Source: Sclerodactyla briareus
Taxonomy: Eukaryota; Echinodermata; Holothuroidea; Dendrochirotida; Sclerodactylidae
Direction: 5' to 3'
DNA length: 64,000 nucleotides
Assembly (NCBI GenBank): GCA_026419785.1
Contig: JAODTK010000776.1
Coordinates: 62,001-126,000 of the forward strand
Shown: piece after piece, positions 10,611-23,315 of the stretch
Position numbering within the stretch: position 1 is the stretch's first letter
How the letters are laid out: every line of letters begins with the position of its first letter
Position numbers and translations under genes: made by a program
The notes under the pieces: generated by a model
Told to the model about the DNA's origin: nothing
Databases searched by the model: none
Seen by the model: only the letters and a program-made list of their open reading frames with translations

Positions 10611-13529
10611 ATGGGAGGAGGGATGCGGTAAGTTTGAATGTCCCCCCCCCCCCCTCCCTCCTCAGTTCACATGCCCTCCTAAAATGCTCCTCAGTAGCTC
10701 TATATCTCAGTGACCAAACAGCTGTTGCCCAAGCACATGTCTCATCATTCCCTCCGTTGATCATAATGCCTGTCTTAAACTCATGCACTCCTGTCTGTGT
10801 GCTTTGATACCAGAATTAATTATTCATTTTGTTCATTCCATGGATTACACAAGGGATTATTTTGTTGCGTGATGGTCTCTAGGGTTAATTCGAGGGAATT
10901 GTAATCCTGTGTCAGTGGGGATGCGGGTGGTCCCATGGTGGTTCAGCTGGTTGCAAGGACTGAAAGTGTGGAAGTAATGTGCTACTTCGGCAGGATGAGG
11001 GAGGGCTGAATGTGAGAAAGACGGGGAATTGGATGCAATCACCGGTTGAAGTCAAGGCGGGGGGGGAAGAAAGGGAATTCACAACTTTGTGTGGTCCAGA
11101 CACCCCTTCTAGAACCTGATGGTTGTGCACTCAATGGGATTAGTGACGAGTGGCTCTTGATATCGTTTCACTACTCTACTTAACACCTAATCGACTTGGC
11201 AACCCCCACCCGAATATGCTACCGAGGTTGGCCAGTCCACATAGTACGGTCAGCAATATTTTTGCCAGACTGTTCGTCTGTAACAAGTGTTTTGGTAATC
11301 AAAAAAGTTTCCAAAAAGAAAAAGAGAGAAGGGCGATGGGAGTTGCCAACCCGGTGGTATTATGTGGAAGCCAGATACTCGTAGCATAATATAGGGGGGT
11401 ATGGTCGATAAGGGGTAACTCTTCATAGTTCACAGATTCACAAATCCATCCTGTTTTTGTCTCGCTGAATGGAAGTCAGGAAGAGAACTGTGGTCACTTT
11501 GGCGTTGCGTGGGTAGTGTGTGTGTGTGTGTGCGCGTTTGTAATAGGTGTTGAAAACGAGACGTTCGTATGAAATCACGCCCGCCACCTGCGGACCACAC
11601 CTGGGAACAAGGACTGTCACGCTTGAAAGAGTGGTTGGTGGCTATTGTAGCAGACACAAGCGCATGCTAAAACATGCTGTTTGTTAGTGCCGTTTAGTGT
11701 CATACTGCGATCAGTCCGCGGTGGCGGTAGGATAGGTTAGCCAGTTTTTTGGTCCACGGTTGTATGGTATTAGTGTGCGTCATCGGTTAGCGGTGGTATG
11801 CAATATCAAGACCCTCGGTGTGTAGCAGAAAGAAAAATCATACAAAGTCACACTAGACCACCATAGGGGGCAGTAATTAACTTTTGTTTAAATTTCCAAA
11901 TAACACTTCTTGAGACCATGCTATTGTCTTGCAGTTCCATGATGATGGCCTCTGATTTGACGACTGTCATCGGTTGGGCGGGGTTCAAAGAATGTCCTCG
12001 TTTGACGGTCCTTACACACACAAACACCAAATACATATGTCACCAACTTCTTGGTAGAAGGATTTTCTCACAAACCGTGAAGGCCGATCATGACGAAATT
12101 TAGTGTGTAGCACCGGAGTGGGTTTTTGTACCGATCTGTCAGATTTGGGAGAAAGAGTCATTAATTAGGTTGGGTTTAATTAGCTATTTTATGTACTTCA
12201 TTGTTAAAGTGTAGCAAGATAGGCAAGAAAACATATGTGCTACCAGTGATGTAGTGTGGAATGTAGGACCTGGAGGACAGGAGATGCAACTTGATGAGAT
12301 TTTAAGCCGAAAATATGCTAATTAAGTGGTAATGGCTTAAATTATGTGAATTTTCAAGTTTGTCGGATTTGCACGAAACTTGGGGGATGTGGTCTTCCCA
12401 TGGTTCCAGAGAAGAAATTCAAAAAATGTGAAGTTGGGGTCACTGGAGGTAATTTGTGTGTCTAATTGCAATTTGCAATTTTGTGAAAGTTTGTTGGATT
12501 CCCCAAAAATTGGTAGAGGTGATCCACCGTTGATCCTGATCTTTTGAAGTACAGCTTTGGGTCGTAGAGTCATTTATTGCCTAATTTGCATAATTTATTC
12601 CAATTTCCAATTGGTTAAGAAGGTCGCCAAAATCAAAGTAGGTATGGTCTGAACAGTTCTGGATCTGATGTGTTGATGTTCATAATTTGATTGAATTCCA
12701 TCATATTAATAGCTTCTGTTAGGATTAAGCACTGAGGAACAGGTATAAAAACAATAGCTACTGCGACAATTTTATGCTGTATAAGCTGCTCAAGCAAACC
12801 TCTCTACCCAACCAATTTGTTTAGGTTGATTAGACCTACAAAAAATACGGTTAATCTTGTTCTTCCCTCTATTCTTAACTTGGGATGCTTCCCAAACCCC
12901 CCCCCCCCTCCCCCCCCCTCCTCCCCCGAGATGTGCGTGGATCGCGGAAAATTAATTCAAATTTGGGTATTTTTTGGGAGAAAGTGGGGGGCATAAGAAA
13001 AAAGCAATTAAGGACTTTTGTATTGAGAGTCAAACTCATTGTTCAGTTTCTAAGAATTCTTAGGAATTTTAATGTGTTTATATGGTGAAAAATACGTGAT
13101 GTTCCGTTGACATGACATTGTCTCAGGACTGTTTGGTTTTTTGTGTAGAATATACAACCACGATCGCACAACCAGGTCGATACCTTTTTTTGCAAATCCC
13201 CTCCCTCCCCCAAAAACAAAAAAAAGCATGAATACAAAAAAAAAAAAAAATTGGGCGATCGCCTTGTGTGATTCTTATATTAAGATCATTTTTGAAAATT
13301 GACTTTCCTACATTTGGTCATGGGACAGCCTTTGACTGATAAAGCCCCCTCTTCTTTTGCAAATTCCCCAAAGAAGGGGGTGGATTTCCCTGAGAAGTGG
13401 TGCGGTGTCTGCAAGAATGGAGGGGTTTTGATAGCATTTTGTAGTACCCACTTGAATTGGTTTTCAGTTATTAAAGGTACCCTCTCACTAGTTACCCCGG
13501 TGGATTTAAAACGGAAGTGTATGTTACCT
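10611..13529. other. Non-coding stretch with weak repeat traces
   Basis: No gene is seen. It contains a poly(C) run at about 10,641-10,657, a (TG)n tract at about 11,515-11,537, a C-rich tract at 12,896-12,927 and a poly(A) near 13,237. Between about 12,070 and 12,680 there are phrases such as TTTGCACGAAACTTGGGGGA and GGGGTCACTGGAGGT. They resemble the wording of the degenerate arrays at 3.2 and 54.6 kb, and may be a further decayed copy. Confidence 0.5.
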
Positions 13530-13530
13530 G

Positions 13531-13835
13531 AGTGGTGTGGCACAGTTGGTAGAGCCCCACCGGAACCCAGGAACTGGGGGTTTCAATCCTGCCCGTCCAG
13601 TCAACCCGATGTTTTTCAACATGGTCTGCTGCCTTCTTGCTGGGCATTCAGTGCAGGGACAAACGAGGGGTTGGGCAATTTGCAAGTTGCAGTCTGCGTG
13701 TGATACCCCCCCCCCACCCACATTAGGTCCGCCATGAGGCATTGCCTTTCCAATTCCCGTACCTGGCAAGGGATTCGGAAGCTGCAATAAGGTGCGATCT
13801 AGGTCTGCACCCTTGCTGGTCTTGAATAGTTGAAT
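13531..13835 (+). mobile_element. tRNA-derived SINE, copy 1
   Basis: A good RNA polymerase III A box (TGGCACAGTTGG, 13,538-13,549) is followed ~35 bp later by a B-box-like GGTTTCAATCC (about 13,579-13,589, one extra T). Downstream is a body shared with the copy at 18.6-19.0 kb: CAGTCTGCGTGTG, an imperfect C-rich stretch, GGCATTGCC, GTACCTGG, AGCTGCAATAAGG and AGGTCTGCACCCTTG. Two copies with the same promoter and 3' body, 5 kb apart, support a dispersed SINE family. No poly(A)-like tail is evident, so the 3' end is uncertain. It encodes no protein and would depend on a partner LINE. Confidence 0.72.
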
Positions 13836-16800
13836 GCTCTGAGAAGTTACAAAAAGATCTGAGAGAACAGGATTCCCTGACTTCCATGTGTCTGCTTGCT
13901 TGAACAATCTATTCACCATCACTCAGCTTCCTTCACACTCTGTGCTGTGTTCAAATAGAGGGCAGTATTGCAACATCATTAGGTTTTCATCTCTTCCTGC
14001 CGGATTGCTCACCTGGGAGGAGTGAGCCCAGTTTCACAGTTACCACCAGGCACATGCTCAATTCCTCTCGCAACACTGGCATATTTCAATATAGTGACAG
14101 TGCCACAGTGGACTGTGAGAAGTTTCACTTGCCTTGTTATATTTTCCGTCGTTTGGCAATAACTTGGTCGAAAATTGGTTTCATAACGTACATGTTTATA
14201 ATTGTCTTCATTCCGTCGCCTGCTGTCACATTAATATATCTTACAGAATACCATTATTAGAAGACCATATCCCAGTGTTAGCATCGTATATAGACTTCAT
14301 AACCACTGTTTGGCTCATCATCAGAAAACAGCCAAAGTTTTAAATAATCCGTCTTTTCGCCAGTGATGTTATTTTTCCCATTTTAAGGTTTGGCTCACCC
14401 ATAGGTATTACTTCCTGGGATTCATATTCCGGCACACATTTATTGGTTCGCACTAGTTTCTGGGGTTGTTAAATATTTGCTCGTTATTTCACTATGGCTT
14501 TTCTGATGCGTAGTAGTTCACAAAATGATATTTAGGCTAATAATTCCCATATTTTATTGTCAAAATCAGCTGGTTTTGGAAAGTTTAGGGCAACTTCCTA
14601 ACGCAATAAATTCACAAACAAAATGGAATGCCCTACTTGTAGCCTCGGAGCGTAACCACGCCTGGCGACATTGTAAAAAAGAGTTCTAATTCTGCAATTG
14701 CCCGTGTTGTTACTTACTCCGAGTCGCCTATTGCTGCTATGGCATGCTGTAAGTAGAAGTTTCTTCTTCTACACAGGAATCTTTCACTTTTTTACACTCC
14801 CTCACGCAAAATCGGTGGTTTTGCCTGTCTAAGGAAGCCAGCTCGGGATTAGGGTTTATAAAGATATTATATCTGGTTTGCAATCCACTAACACCAAACA
14901 AAACTTCTCAGATGTTCCCAAAACTTATCAAATCACAGTAAAAAACATGCTTGAATTTCCGGAGAGTGGCGACTGTTATCTGGAAACTGTAATGATAGGA
15001 ATACCCTCGGCTGTTAAGTGGCGAGAATGCACACTAACCGCCTGTGACATGCTTCATTTACATCCAAGTGAATGTAATCAAATTGATCACATTATTGTCA
15101 AATAGCCCCTCTATTTATCCTGGCTGAGTATATACTGTTGTTTAGTAGCGCCCTCGTTTTTGTAAAGTTTACAGCTCCGCAGGGGATGAAGGAGAGCCTT
15201 AAATGTGCATTTTTTGAATTGAAGGCGAGGGGATGTTTTGTATTGATAGGGGTTTAATGAAGCCCAGTGAGGTAGTATTGATGCATTAATAGCCACCCCC
15301 ACCTCCTCCCTCAACAGATCCATGTTAGGAGAAAAAAGCAACATTCTCTATATATAAATGTTTTTTTTCCTGATGTTGCCCTGCCTCTCTCATTAATACA
15401 TGTTGTCCGTTGCGCTGTTTCTTGCTAACATAAAGACTTCTTATAATGCTATATGAGAAACCTATTCTGTTTTATTATTGCCCCCTCTTCCAGATGGATC
15501 GCCCCACCCACCACCCCACCCTCACCCCCCCCCTTGCAATATTTTCCTGGTAAAGGCAAGTTGCAGGATCAAGATGAAAGAAATAACAGGCTAATGTTCA
15601 CCACAGCTCTATTTTGTTTGGTTGACTTGGCAATATTCATTTGAATATACTGATGTATATACTGATGTTGATTTGCAATAGTGATTCCTTGCCTAAATGG
15701 CTGATACTAATCTTTGTCCTACGAGATTATTATCTTTAATTTCCTATTAAACTTCCCCACGCCCTAGGGCGCTGTAATACGCCTGGATCTGGTCCCTTGT
15801 TGATGTGAGGACTTAATTATGTTATATAACTTAATTATTATTTATTTCATAAATGACCTGGTATTCATCAATCCTCTCAGCGCCCATCTCCGTAAGCGCC
15901 CACCCAACTTTTCTTGTCAATGCGGTTGATTACCCATAACACTGGGCTGCAGAATTGCAACATTTATTGCTCCCAGATTGGACCTGTGTACCCTAACAAC
16001 ATTCAACATATCGGCACAGGTTGAAGCCCACATGTCTTTCTTTTCCAACATGCAGTGCAACCTCCGCCTTCCCAATAAATTAAACTCACAAAACGATCGT
16101 GTTTCATTTAGCCGTAACATAACTAGGTTTATATGCTGTGTATCTGCCCTGTACTCAGTAAGTACATATATAACATGCCGAACACTCATGTTTATGGAAC
16201 AAATAATCGGTACCTTCTACTCTCGTGGCTCCCATCCTGAAACTTTGCAACGTCCTGGGCGCTTTGTCGGAATGACTAACGGTAAATTCAATTTTATTAT
16301 ATACTATAATTAAAGCGTCATGGATCAATACCTGAAGTAACGCAGATATCGATGACGTGACCTTCATTTGACCCTGTCAGCTAAGTCCAGAGGCTCCTAA
16401 TTTAGGGGATTGCACTAGCTCCCACCTATAGCTATAATCAATTTGAATACCGCAAAAGGTTGATATCGCTGCCAAACACAAATGTTTCAAATCTTGGCTT
16501 TCAAACACTTCTCTTTTCAGGAGACAGCATCTTCACGCCTGCAGAAATATTTTACTGATATTGATATGTTCAAATGCTATTTAGTAAACAAACATTGACT
16601 AATTCCCATATTTCCGATTTTAGGCCATCGATTTCTTCAATGGTTGTGGTTTTGAACGTTATTTAAGTCTGCAGTTGTGCTGCAATTCTGTGCACTTATT
16701 CTCATCCTCAATGATTTAACCTTCCGTATTTCATTGAGTTGTTGTTGCCTCAAAGATTTTGTAAACAGTATATAATAAAAAATTTGCTTCTCCTGATATT
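13836..16800. other. Non-coding stretch, no gene seen
   Basis: AT-rich spacer with short frames only. A 75-codon plus-strand frame at 14,878-15,105 and a 111-codon frame at 15,978-16,313 show no domain I recognise, and no splice context makes them convincing. A C-rich patch occurs near 15,500-15,535. Confidence 0.5.
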
Positions 16801-16807
16801 AATAGAT

Positions 16808-17225
16808 TCACTGCACTCCCAACATCACTTCTTTACGCTCATCTGGATTAGCATTTCCCTAGTAACTCCATCTATTGGGCTGATTTTGTCAACACCCACT
16901 CGCCCCCAACATGACATGAATACGACACTAAAATCCGGATCTTGGCCATCACTCCCTAAAAATGACCCCCTGTCGTGAAATCCGACCGCACTGGCTGGTT
17001 GAGCTACAGCAGACAGGGAGAGCGCAAGTTTGATTCGCTGAGAGAGTCATCACTAATTGGAACCAGCTGGGAGAGCTAACTGTGTGACCACCAAAATCAG
17101 ACTTGAAAATAAAACTGAATTGGAAACAATCAGGCTATTATGTGCGGTCACCATAGCAAAACTCCATGCATAATTGACACCTCGTAGGGACACTATTCTT
17201 ATTCTGCCCGTTATTAAATATTCCA
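16808..17225 (+). mobile_element. Broken M1 MITE copy with an internal insertion
   Basis: The outer part of the M1 left arm is present at about 16,808-16,935 (CACTGCACTCCCAAC, GCTCATCTGGATTAGC, AACTCCATCTATTGGGC). The inner part of the same arm resumes at about 17,158-17,215 (AACTCCATGCATAATTGACA, CTCGTAGGGACA, CTATTCTTATTCTGCCC). About 220 bp unrelated to M1 separates the two halves. No right arm follows, so the copy is truncated. Two halves in register on either side of foreign sequence indicate a nested insertion. Confidence 0.65.
16937..17157 (+). mobile_element. Possible tRNA-derived SINE inserted in the M1 copy
   Basis: The segment that interrupts the M1 arm has a loose A-box match (TGGCTGGTTGAGC, at about 16,992) and, ~35 bp downstream, a B-box-like GTTTGATTCG (about 17,028). 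The spacing fits an internal pol III promoter, but neither box is perfect and no tail or second copy is seen in the window. Confidence 0.35.
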
Positions 17226-18566
17226 TTGAGTTCGTGAGCCATATTGAAATATCTTCTATTCAGCCGTTTAAGTATGCTGAATAACAACTTATGCAGACCC
17301 ATCTTTGCCAGCTGATTGGATACCTGGATAATAGAGGCTGTGCAGAAATCGACTCTTGACAGTCTTTAAGATGTGTTTTTAAGCTTTTATCTCGGGTGAC
17401 CTACAACATGAACCTAGAACAATAGGAGGCATGCACTCCGTTATGGGAAATCCTACATCCAGCTATAAGCACTGTACATGTTTGCATTGAACAGTGCTCA
17501 TGCTTACAGGGCTTTTGTACTTTGACGTCTGTTGACCCCAGTGGTTTTGGCCCCCCCTCCTCCCACTGAAAAAAAAGTGTATGTTAATCCACTCTTAGCC
17601 AAGTATGAGTATTTTACTTATTTCTAGTAATAAAATATTCTGAGAAATGAGAACCTAAATTTCCATGATAATAATGAGCTATGAAAGAACTGATGACTAC
17701 AGATTATTTCTGCAATAGCGCCTCTCCTGAAGAATAATATTGATGGCATGTGTAATGTTAACCAGTAAGACAGGATTGATCATTGGAAGTTTGAAAGATT
17801 TGGATGAACGTTTGTTTTAGTAGTAGTATCTAGGATTTTTACCTTTTTTGCTTGTACAAGGCATACGTGCAAGATATTTTTTTATTGTGCGCCGGAAGGC
17901 TATCAGCATTCATTCAACAAGCTTCTGTGACAGAGGAGTGTAGAAAATTATTAAAGGCCCTTACAGGACCTCCGATATAATTAGGAGCGTCCTAGCCACC
18001 CAAAATTCAATATTCCCTTCACTGCCCTAGATGCAGGTTCTCCCTCACAAGGCACTTCAGTTTTCAATAGAATCGCGTCTAGAGTGTAGAGAAATTAATC
18101 CGGGAGTGGGAGGGTAGGCGTAGGTGGTAAAGTCAGCGGAAGAAAGGGACAGAGAAAGGTAATACGCAATTTTCCGAGCTGCACAAATAAAAATGGAGAA
18201 GAAAAATTCAGTGAGCCCCTTACGCACGGCATGCATTCCGGGAAGGCACCTAGACCAATGGTTCTCCCTCGACAAGAAATGTCAGTTTCTGAGAGTCCCG
18301 CCTACAACCTACCATTGTAGAGACATGCTCTGGGAAGGGTGGCAGGCAGGGGAATACAGCCATCAGAAGGAAAGGAAGAAAAGGAACATTTCAAGTTCTG
18401 AGTGCCTGATTGCCTCAGGTCCTTTAATCTCTGTATTGAACATGTGAAATGATTGTAGTCCAGTAACACACTTAAATCATATCCCCATCATGGCTTAGCC
18501 AAGAGGGACGGCGGCTCCGTCGATGAGCCCTCCCCCCCCCCACGAGGGTGCCAACAAGTGATATTG
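17226..18566. other. Non-coding stretch, no gene seen
   Basis: AT-rich spacer with no recognisable element. Frames of 72-84 codons at 18,057-18,447 overlap on opposite strands and show no domain. Confidence 0.5.
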
Positions 18567-19012
18567 AACCGAGTGGTTGGCACAATTGGTAGAGGCGGCC
18601 TTCCACCGGATTACCGTACCAGATTGATGCCAAGGCCACTCGGGTTGACGAATGAATCCGACAGTACGTGGTTCAGGCGCCACACAAGCACCTCTTCGGA
18701 ATAATGGTGAATCGTGTTGCATGTCGTTCGCTCGGGCCCGATCAGCCTTGACATACCCCTTGGTCACTTGGCCAGATTAGGGATCACATTTCACTTCGTT
18801 TGAGGTGGTAGGCAATTTGCACGTTTTTGCCGTCTGCGTGTGGGATTACCCCCACCCCACAGTTAGTACCGGCCAAGAGGAATTGCCTTATTCCGTGTAC
18901 CTGGTGAAGATTCACAGCTGACAATAAGGTGGCAGTATCCAGGTCTGCACCCTTGATGGGCCTCGAATAGAATCGATCCTCTGCTCGGCAAGTATACCAT
19001 AAATAATAAACG
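18567..19012 (+). mobile_element. tRNA-derived SINE, copy 2, with ATAA tail
   Basis: The A box TGGCACAATTGG lies at 18,578-18,589 and a GGTTGACGAATG stretch near 18,645 may be a decayed B box. The 3' body matches the copy at 13.5 kb (GTCTGCGTGTG, AATTGCCTTATTCCG, GTACCTGGTGAAGATTC, ACAATAAGGTGGCAG, AGGTCTGCACCCTTG). It ends in an AT-rich ATAAATAATAAAC tail at about 18,999-19,012, as expected for a reverse-transcribed SINE. An extra ~150 bp in the middle (about 18,650-18,800) is absent from copy 1. Confidence 0.78.
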
Positions 19013-19180
19013 AAAAACACCCACACAGTTAAGGTACTGCCAAAGGCATTGCCTTATTCCGTGTACCTGGTGAAGATTCACAGCTGACAATAAGTGGCAG
19101 TATCCAGGTCTGCACCCTTGATGGGCCTCGAATAGAATCGATCCTCTGCTCGGCAAGTATACATAAATAATAAATAAACA
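19013..19180 (+). repeat. Tandem duplicate of the SINE 3' half
   Basis: The ~168 bp after copy 2 repeat its last ~168 bp (from CCCACAGTTAGTACC onward) with only a few changes, including a second ATAAATAATAAATAAAC tail. Register and high similarity indicate a recent local duplication rather than an independent 5'-truncated insertion. Confidence 0.85.
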
Positions 19181-21090
19181 ACACCCAATTCTCTAAAAAA
19201 ACACCAAGTGAGGAGAATGGTTGCACTATGCACATATCAACTTTAATACTGCCTCACTCTCAGAACATCCCCCTCCCTAGATTTAAATCCTGGCAAAATG
19301 TTACCTACAAATAGAAATGATGTCAACTGTGCTAGTTGCCAAAAACAGTGGTGACTGGGGCCCAGTGTGAGTATGAGTGAGTGGCTTGCTTCATTGAGTC
19401 TGTGTAGTGACTTACCTGAATCGACTTGCCTCATATTTTGAGTCAACATGACTTTAATTGAACGGATTATAGTGACTTGTCCCCACCCTATGTCTAAAAA
19501 TAGGGATGCACCACTTAGCAAAAAAGAGGACTGGGACTCTAGGCATTCTGGGTCCATGGATTCAGTCAACTCATGACCAAAACTACATTCATTCAACCAC
19601 AAGAGCATCAGCCTTCCACAGAAGAAAACCCCAGGAATCATGACATCTGGTAGACTGTAAATTTGTGAATCCTTTATTAAAAGTAAACAGTAACTAGTGC
19701 AGAACTAATCACACAACCTTGCTTTTGTTATATATTTTTTTTCTCCAAATATCATACACCAAATTTGATAGCCCCAACAATAGCCCTGATGTTGATATTG
19801 AAATAAGATGTCATGCTAATCCCCCCATATAATCCTCTCTCGCATCAAAACTTCTCTTCTGCGCAATGGACTATAGGCATTGGATTGCTTTGTTTTGGGA
19901 TTGGAGGTGCATACTGTGCAATCCCCATGGAAGAGGATTTTTTTCAGACAGTGCATTGGCGGACACTTGACACATCAACAATCAGGACTTTTTGCCTTCC
20001 CTCTGAAGAGAAATCAAACTGGAAAAGTAGGTCATTTAACTGTCATACACAATAGAGTAACCACTCCTGAATTATACTGGTCAGTTTGCAGTTAGCTGGA
20101 ACGTCGCTGGTACCAACATTATTTCTTAAAAATTGCCAGTTTTTTGATCCAATTCAAGGGCTACTTGAGTGGGTCTTCCCAACCGGTTATTGAAGGCTAG
20201 TAACTGTGAAAAAGTAAGTGTAACCGAGATGGTTGGTGATTTGTATTTTTGCAGTGAGTTGTGCACTATTAGAGACTGACTTGGATGGCAGTAGAGGGCA
20301 AACTCTAGGGCTTGGAACAACAGAGGTTATATCGTGGGGAATAGAAGACTGATCTAGAGGTCCAAACCCCATTCCAATCAGATTGGCTTCAAGTTTGGTT
20401 TGGTCCATTATGCAGAGAAATTGGGGAGAATCTTTATGTTATGTATTAAATTGTTTCATTGTGTTAAATAACTCCACATCCTGCGGAAGTCCTGTTGTCT
20501 TTTTCTCACCGATGTAACCATCAACACTGCAGCAATCCTCTCTCTCATAATTATTTTGAGAGAGGAAAGTGAAAGAGTAAGTAATGTGCCAAATTCGATG
20601 GAAAACAATATTTGCAGGGAAGTGCAAGTCTGACATCAATTATTATCGCATGGTGAGATGCTTTTCGATCTTGGCATAAACATGCATATATAAACTCAAA
20701 GGACCTCTAACTCAGAGTAACAGAGAGTCGTATGGGCATTGGGATGGACCGACGCATTCAGTTTCTCTCCAGCTATTATATTAGCCTCCCCATAATTCAT
20801 GTGCCTTTGATGTCACAGTAAATTTCTTCCTAGACTACATGTTCTCAATGAGCCTTTTCACAATTACAGTTAAGGGGTAATGCGAGTATAATTATATTGT
20901 GTCAAAGGTCATAGGGGTACACTGGCAATTTGAAGTTGCAGGAACAGTGTGCAAAAAATCTTTGAACCCCTCTCTCACATCCTATCAGCACAAAACCCTT
21001 CAGATTTCCTCCCAATATCATCAACAATACAAATCCGAAAAGATGGGATGAATCAGTCGCGTTTTCAAAGAATGGGGAAAGTTTGAAAAT
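19181..21090. other. Non-coding stretch, no gene seen
   Basis: AT-rich spacer. A 132-codon minus-strand frame at 19,243-19,641 has no recognisable domain. It contains leucine- and serine-rich translation typical of random AT-rich DNA, so it is not called. Confidence 0.5.
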
Positions 21091-21290
21091 AATGATAATA
21101 ATATCTTGTTCTTATATAGCGCTTTTCCATGTCGAGGACATGCTCGAAGTGCTCCACATATCCCCCTGATCATCAGTGACTTATCAAACCCGTGCGATTT
21201 AGCACACACCTCGGTTGTTCTTCTTCCGATGCACCATTTCGGTACATCACTTCACCGTGTCCCCTGGGGGCTTCCCAATAGGGGCTGACA
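21091..21290 (+). repeat. Dispersed 'TTATATAGCGCTTTTCC' repeat
   Basis: An AATGATAATAATAT stretch is followed by TTCTTATATAGCGCTTTTCC and a hairpin (CATGTC-GAG-GACATG nested inside AGCGCTT...AAGTGCT). Repeats of this wording, with a TATATAGCGC start and a 'CAAAGCGCT'-type partner, are widespread in animal genomes, often as tails of LINE- or SINE-like elements. That assignment rests on general knowledge. Only one copy is in this window and the 3' boundary is arbitrary. Confidence 0.5.
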
Positions 21291-23315
21291 CCATATGGCG
21301 CTTGCTATCTTCCCCCCAAAAATAGGTCACAATGATAGAGCTTCGGATAATCTCCCCAATGCCACCATTTAGGAGTGAGCATGTGCACTTGCAGCGTTGA
21401 ATAGGCTTATTCAATGAAGGTATAGTTGTAAAAACCATTGCGCTTGAATGGCAGCTGCTGGCCAACCAAGTTTCCAGAAGCATATGTTGAAGGCCATGCT
21501 ATGGCCAACCGCAACAGCAATGAATACGATATCTCATCCCTCCCTCAGGAACGATGAGATAATATAAGTGAGATTATCAGCGCAAAATCAGTTAACAGTA
21601 GTCATTGCTCGAGGTGGTTCACATGAGGGTATAAAATGAATCCTCGAACCAGCAGGAAAAAAAGCTCAGGTGGATTATTGTCTTGTTTCAACTGCTGTCT
21701 CCGTCCTTCTTCGCATAGTTCACGTAGTTTTAGTTGTTAGGGTGGATAAAAAAAATCATCGTAGCGAAGGAGAATGAATACTGTTGTTCAACCATACGTT
21801 GAGAAAATATTAAATAGGAATCAAAGTGAACTGGGCAGAGTAGCGTAAGAGATTCGTCATGGGGGGTGGGGTGGTTTGAGGTCGAAACCCAAGTGAAGTG
21901 CACTCTCCTAAATGGCCTAACCCTCCTATTGGCAAATAAGTACAATTCATGAGCCCCTAGAGGGACACATGCTGCTGACTATTTGCGCTTTTTATTAAAT
22001 AACAGCTTCAAAAATTCTAACTGAATTGCAAAAAACCCAGTTTTGGTGTTAGAAATTTATTGATCACTTGTGTCATGGGGGGTTCTGACCTTCCCCTCCT
22101 CCCACCTTCCCCCCCCCCCCCCCCCATCCAACCCGCCCCCCTCCCTCCTCGGGCCGATGGCCACTATAGCTGGGAATTACAATAGTGCTTCAAAAGTCTA
22201 GAAGGAATTGAACTGTGACCACGCTGCCTCTTCCAGAGAACGTTCGATGGTCAAAGTTCTATGTAGTCTGGTACCTGGTTCCACAAGTGGGCTACATTGC
22301 ACTCTAAGCTTCAGTAGCCATAGCACCTGAATACATTTGGAATGGTTGCGAACTAAGGGGTCGAAGGAACAGAGATTTTGCGTAGGAATGTAAGGAGCGA
22401 TGCAATTTCAAACGAATGCAGGTTCCTCCGTATAGCATGTACCAAATACAATGTTAAGGAATGTTTTTGAAAACTAGGCCTTGCACCTACCCCCTTCCCC
22501 TCCTTTCTATTATGAGGACGTACCATCCTGAATCAGGTGAATTCCACTTTTCCTCAAGTTTAACATAACTACTTAATGTCTTGGGTCATTGATAAGTACT
22601 TAGGACTATCAGTGTGAAGATCTGCATGTTTTGACCAAGCGCGAGAATTTTAAATGAGGGTGACTGACAGATAGGGTGAAATGTTTTTTTTTGGGGGGGG
22701 GAGGGAAAGTGTGTTGCTGTTAGATTTTATATAATTTTTTGACCAGATATGACTTTTTTGGCATAGCATAGTTAGATTCTATATTAGTGCAGGCCATAAG
22801 TGGCCCATAAATGTCACAAATGGTGGGTGGTAGTTAGAGGCCAAAATGATATCTTCTATTTATTTTTATTTTTTATATATTTTTTCAATATAAATTATGC
22901 TGAAAGGGTGACTGACATGGAGCTGACACTAAACACAGACTGCAGGGAGATTAAAAAAAAATATATATAGTCAGAAAGTAAGAAACTTATGCAAAATATG
23001 GGAAAACCAGTCGCAGATAGGTAGAAGTAAAATAGGAAATTATTCAAAAGGTTCTACAAAATGCAAAAACATTGGATCAGAAGCATGGTAAGGGCAAATT
23101 CCTCTTAAAGACTGTACAACCTGGCTGCGTTGAATTCTAGTAATTTTTTTATTCTGGGTAGTTCAGTCAAAAGTATTCTTGGCTGAGTGCTGTTTATCGA
23201 GTCCTCCTTGGCCATGAAACTCGGGGCTACTTATTCTCAAAAATGTAAAACCTCTGTTTTGGATCACAACTAGATAATCAACGGATGTTTTTTTTTCTTC
23301 TCACTTCTCTCGCAG
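21291..23315. other. Non-coding stretch, no gene seen
   Basis: AT-rich spacer. It includes a C-rich tract at about 22,085-22,150 with C18, a poly(T)/poly(G) junction near 22,684-22,702 and A/T-rich low complexity at 22,855-22,970. It ends in a pyrimidine-rich run and CGCAG at 23,311-23,315, an acceptor-like sequence. Confidence 0.5.
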
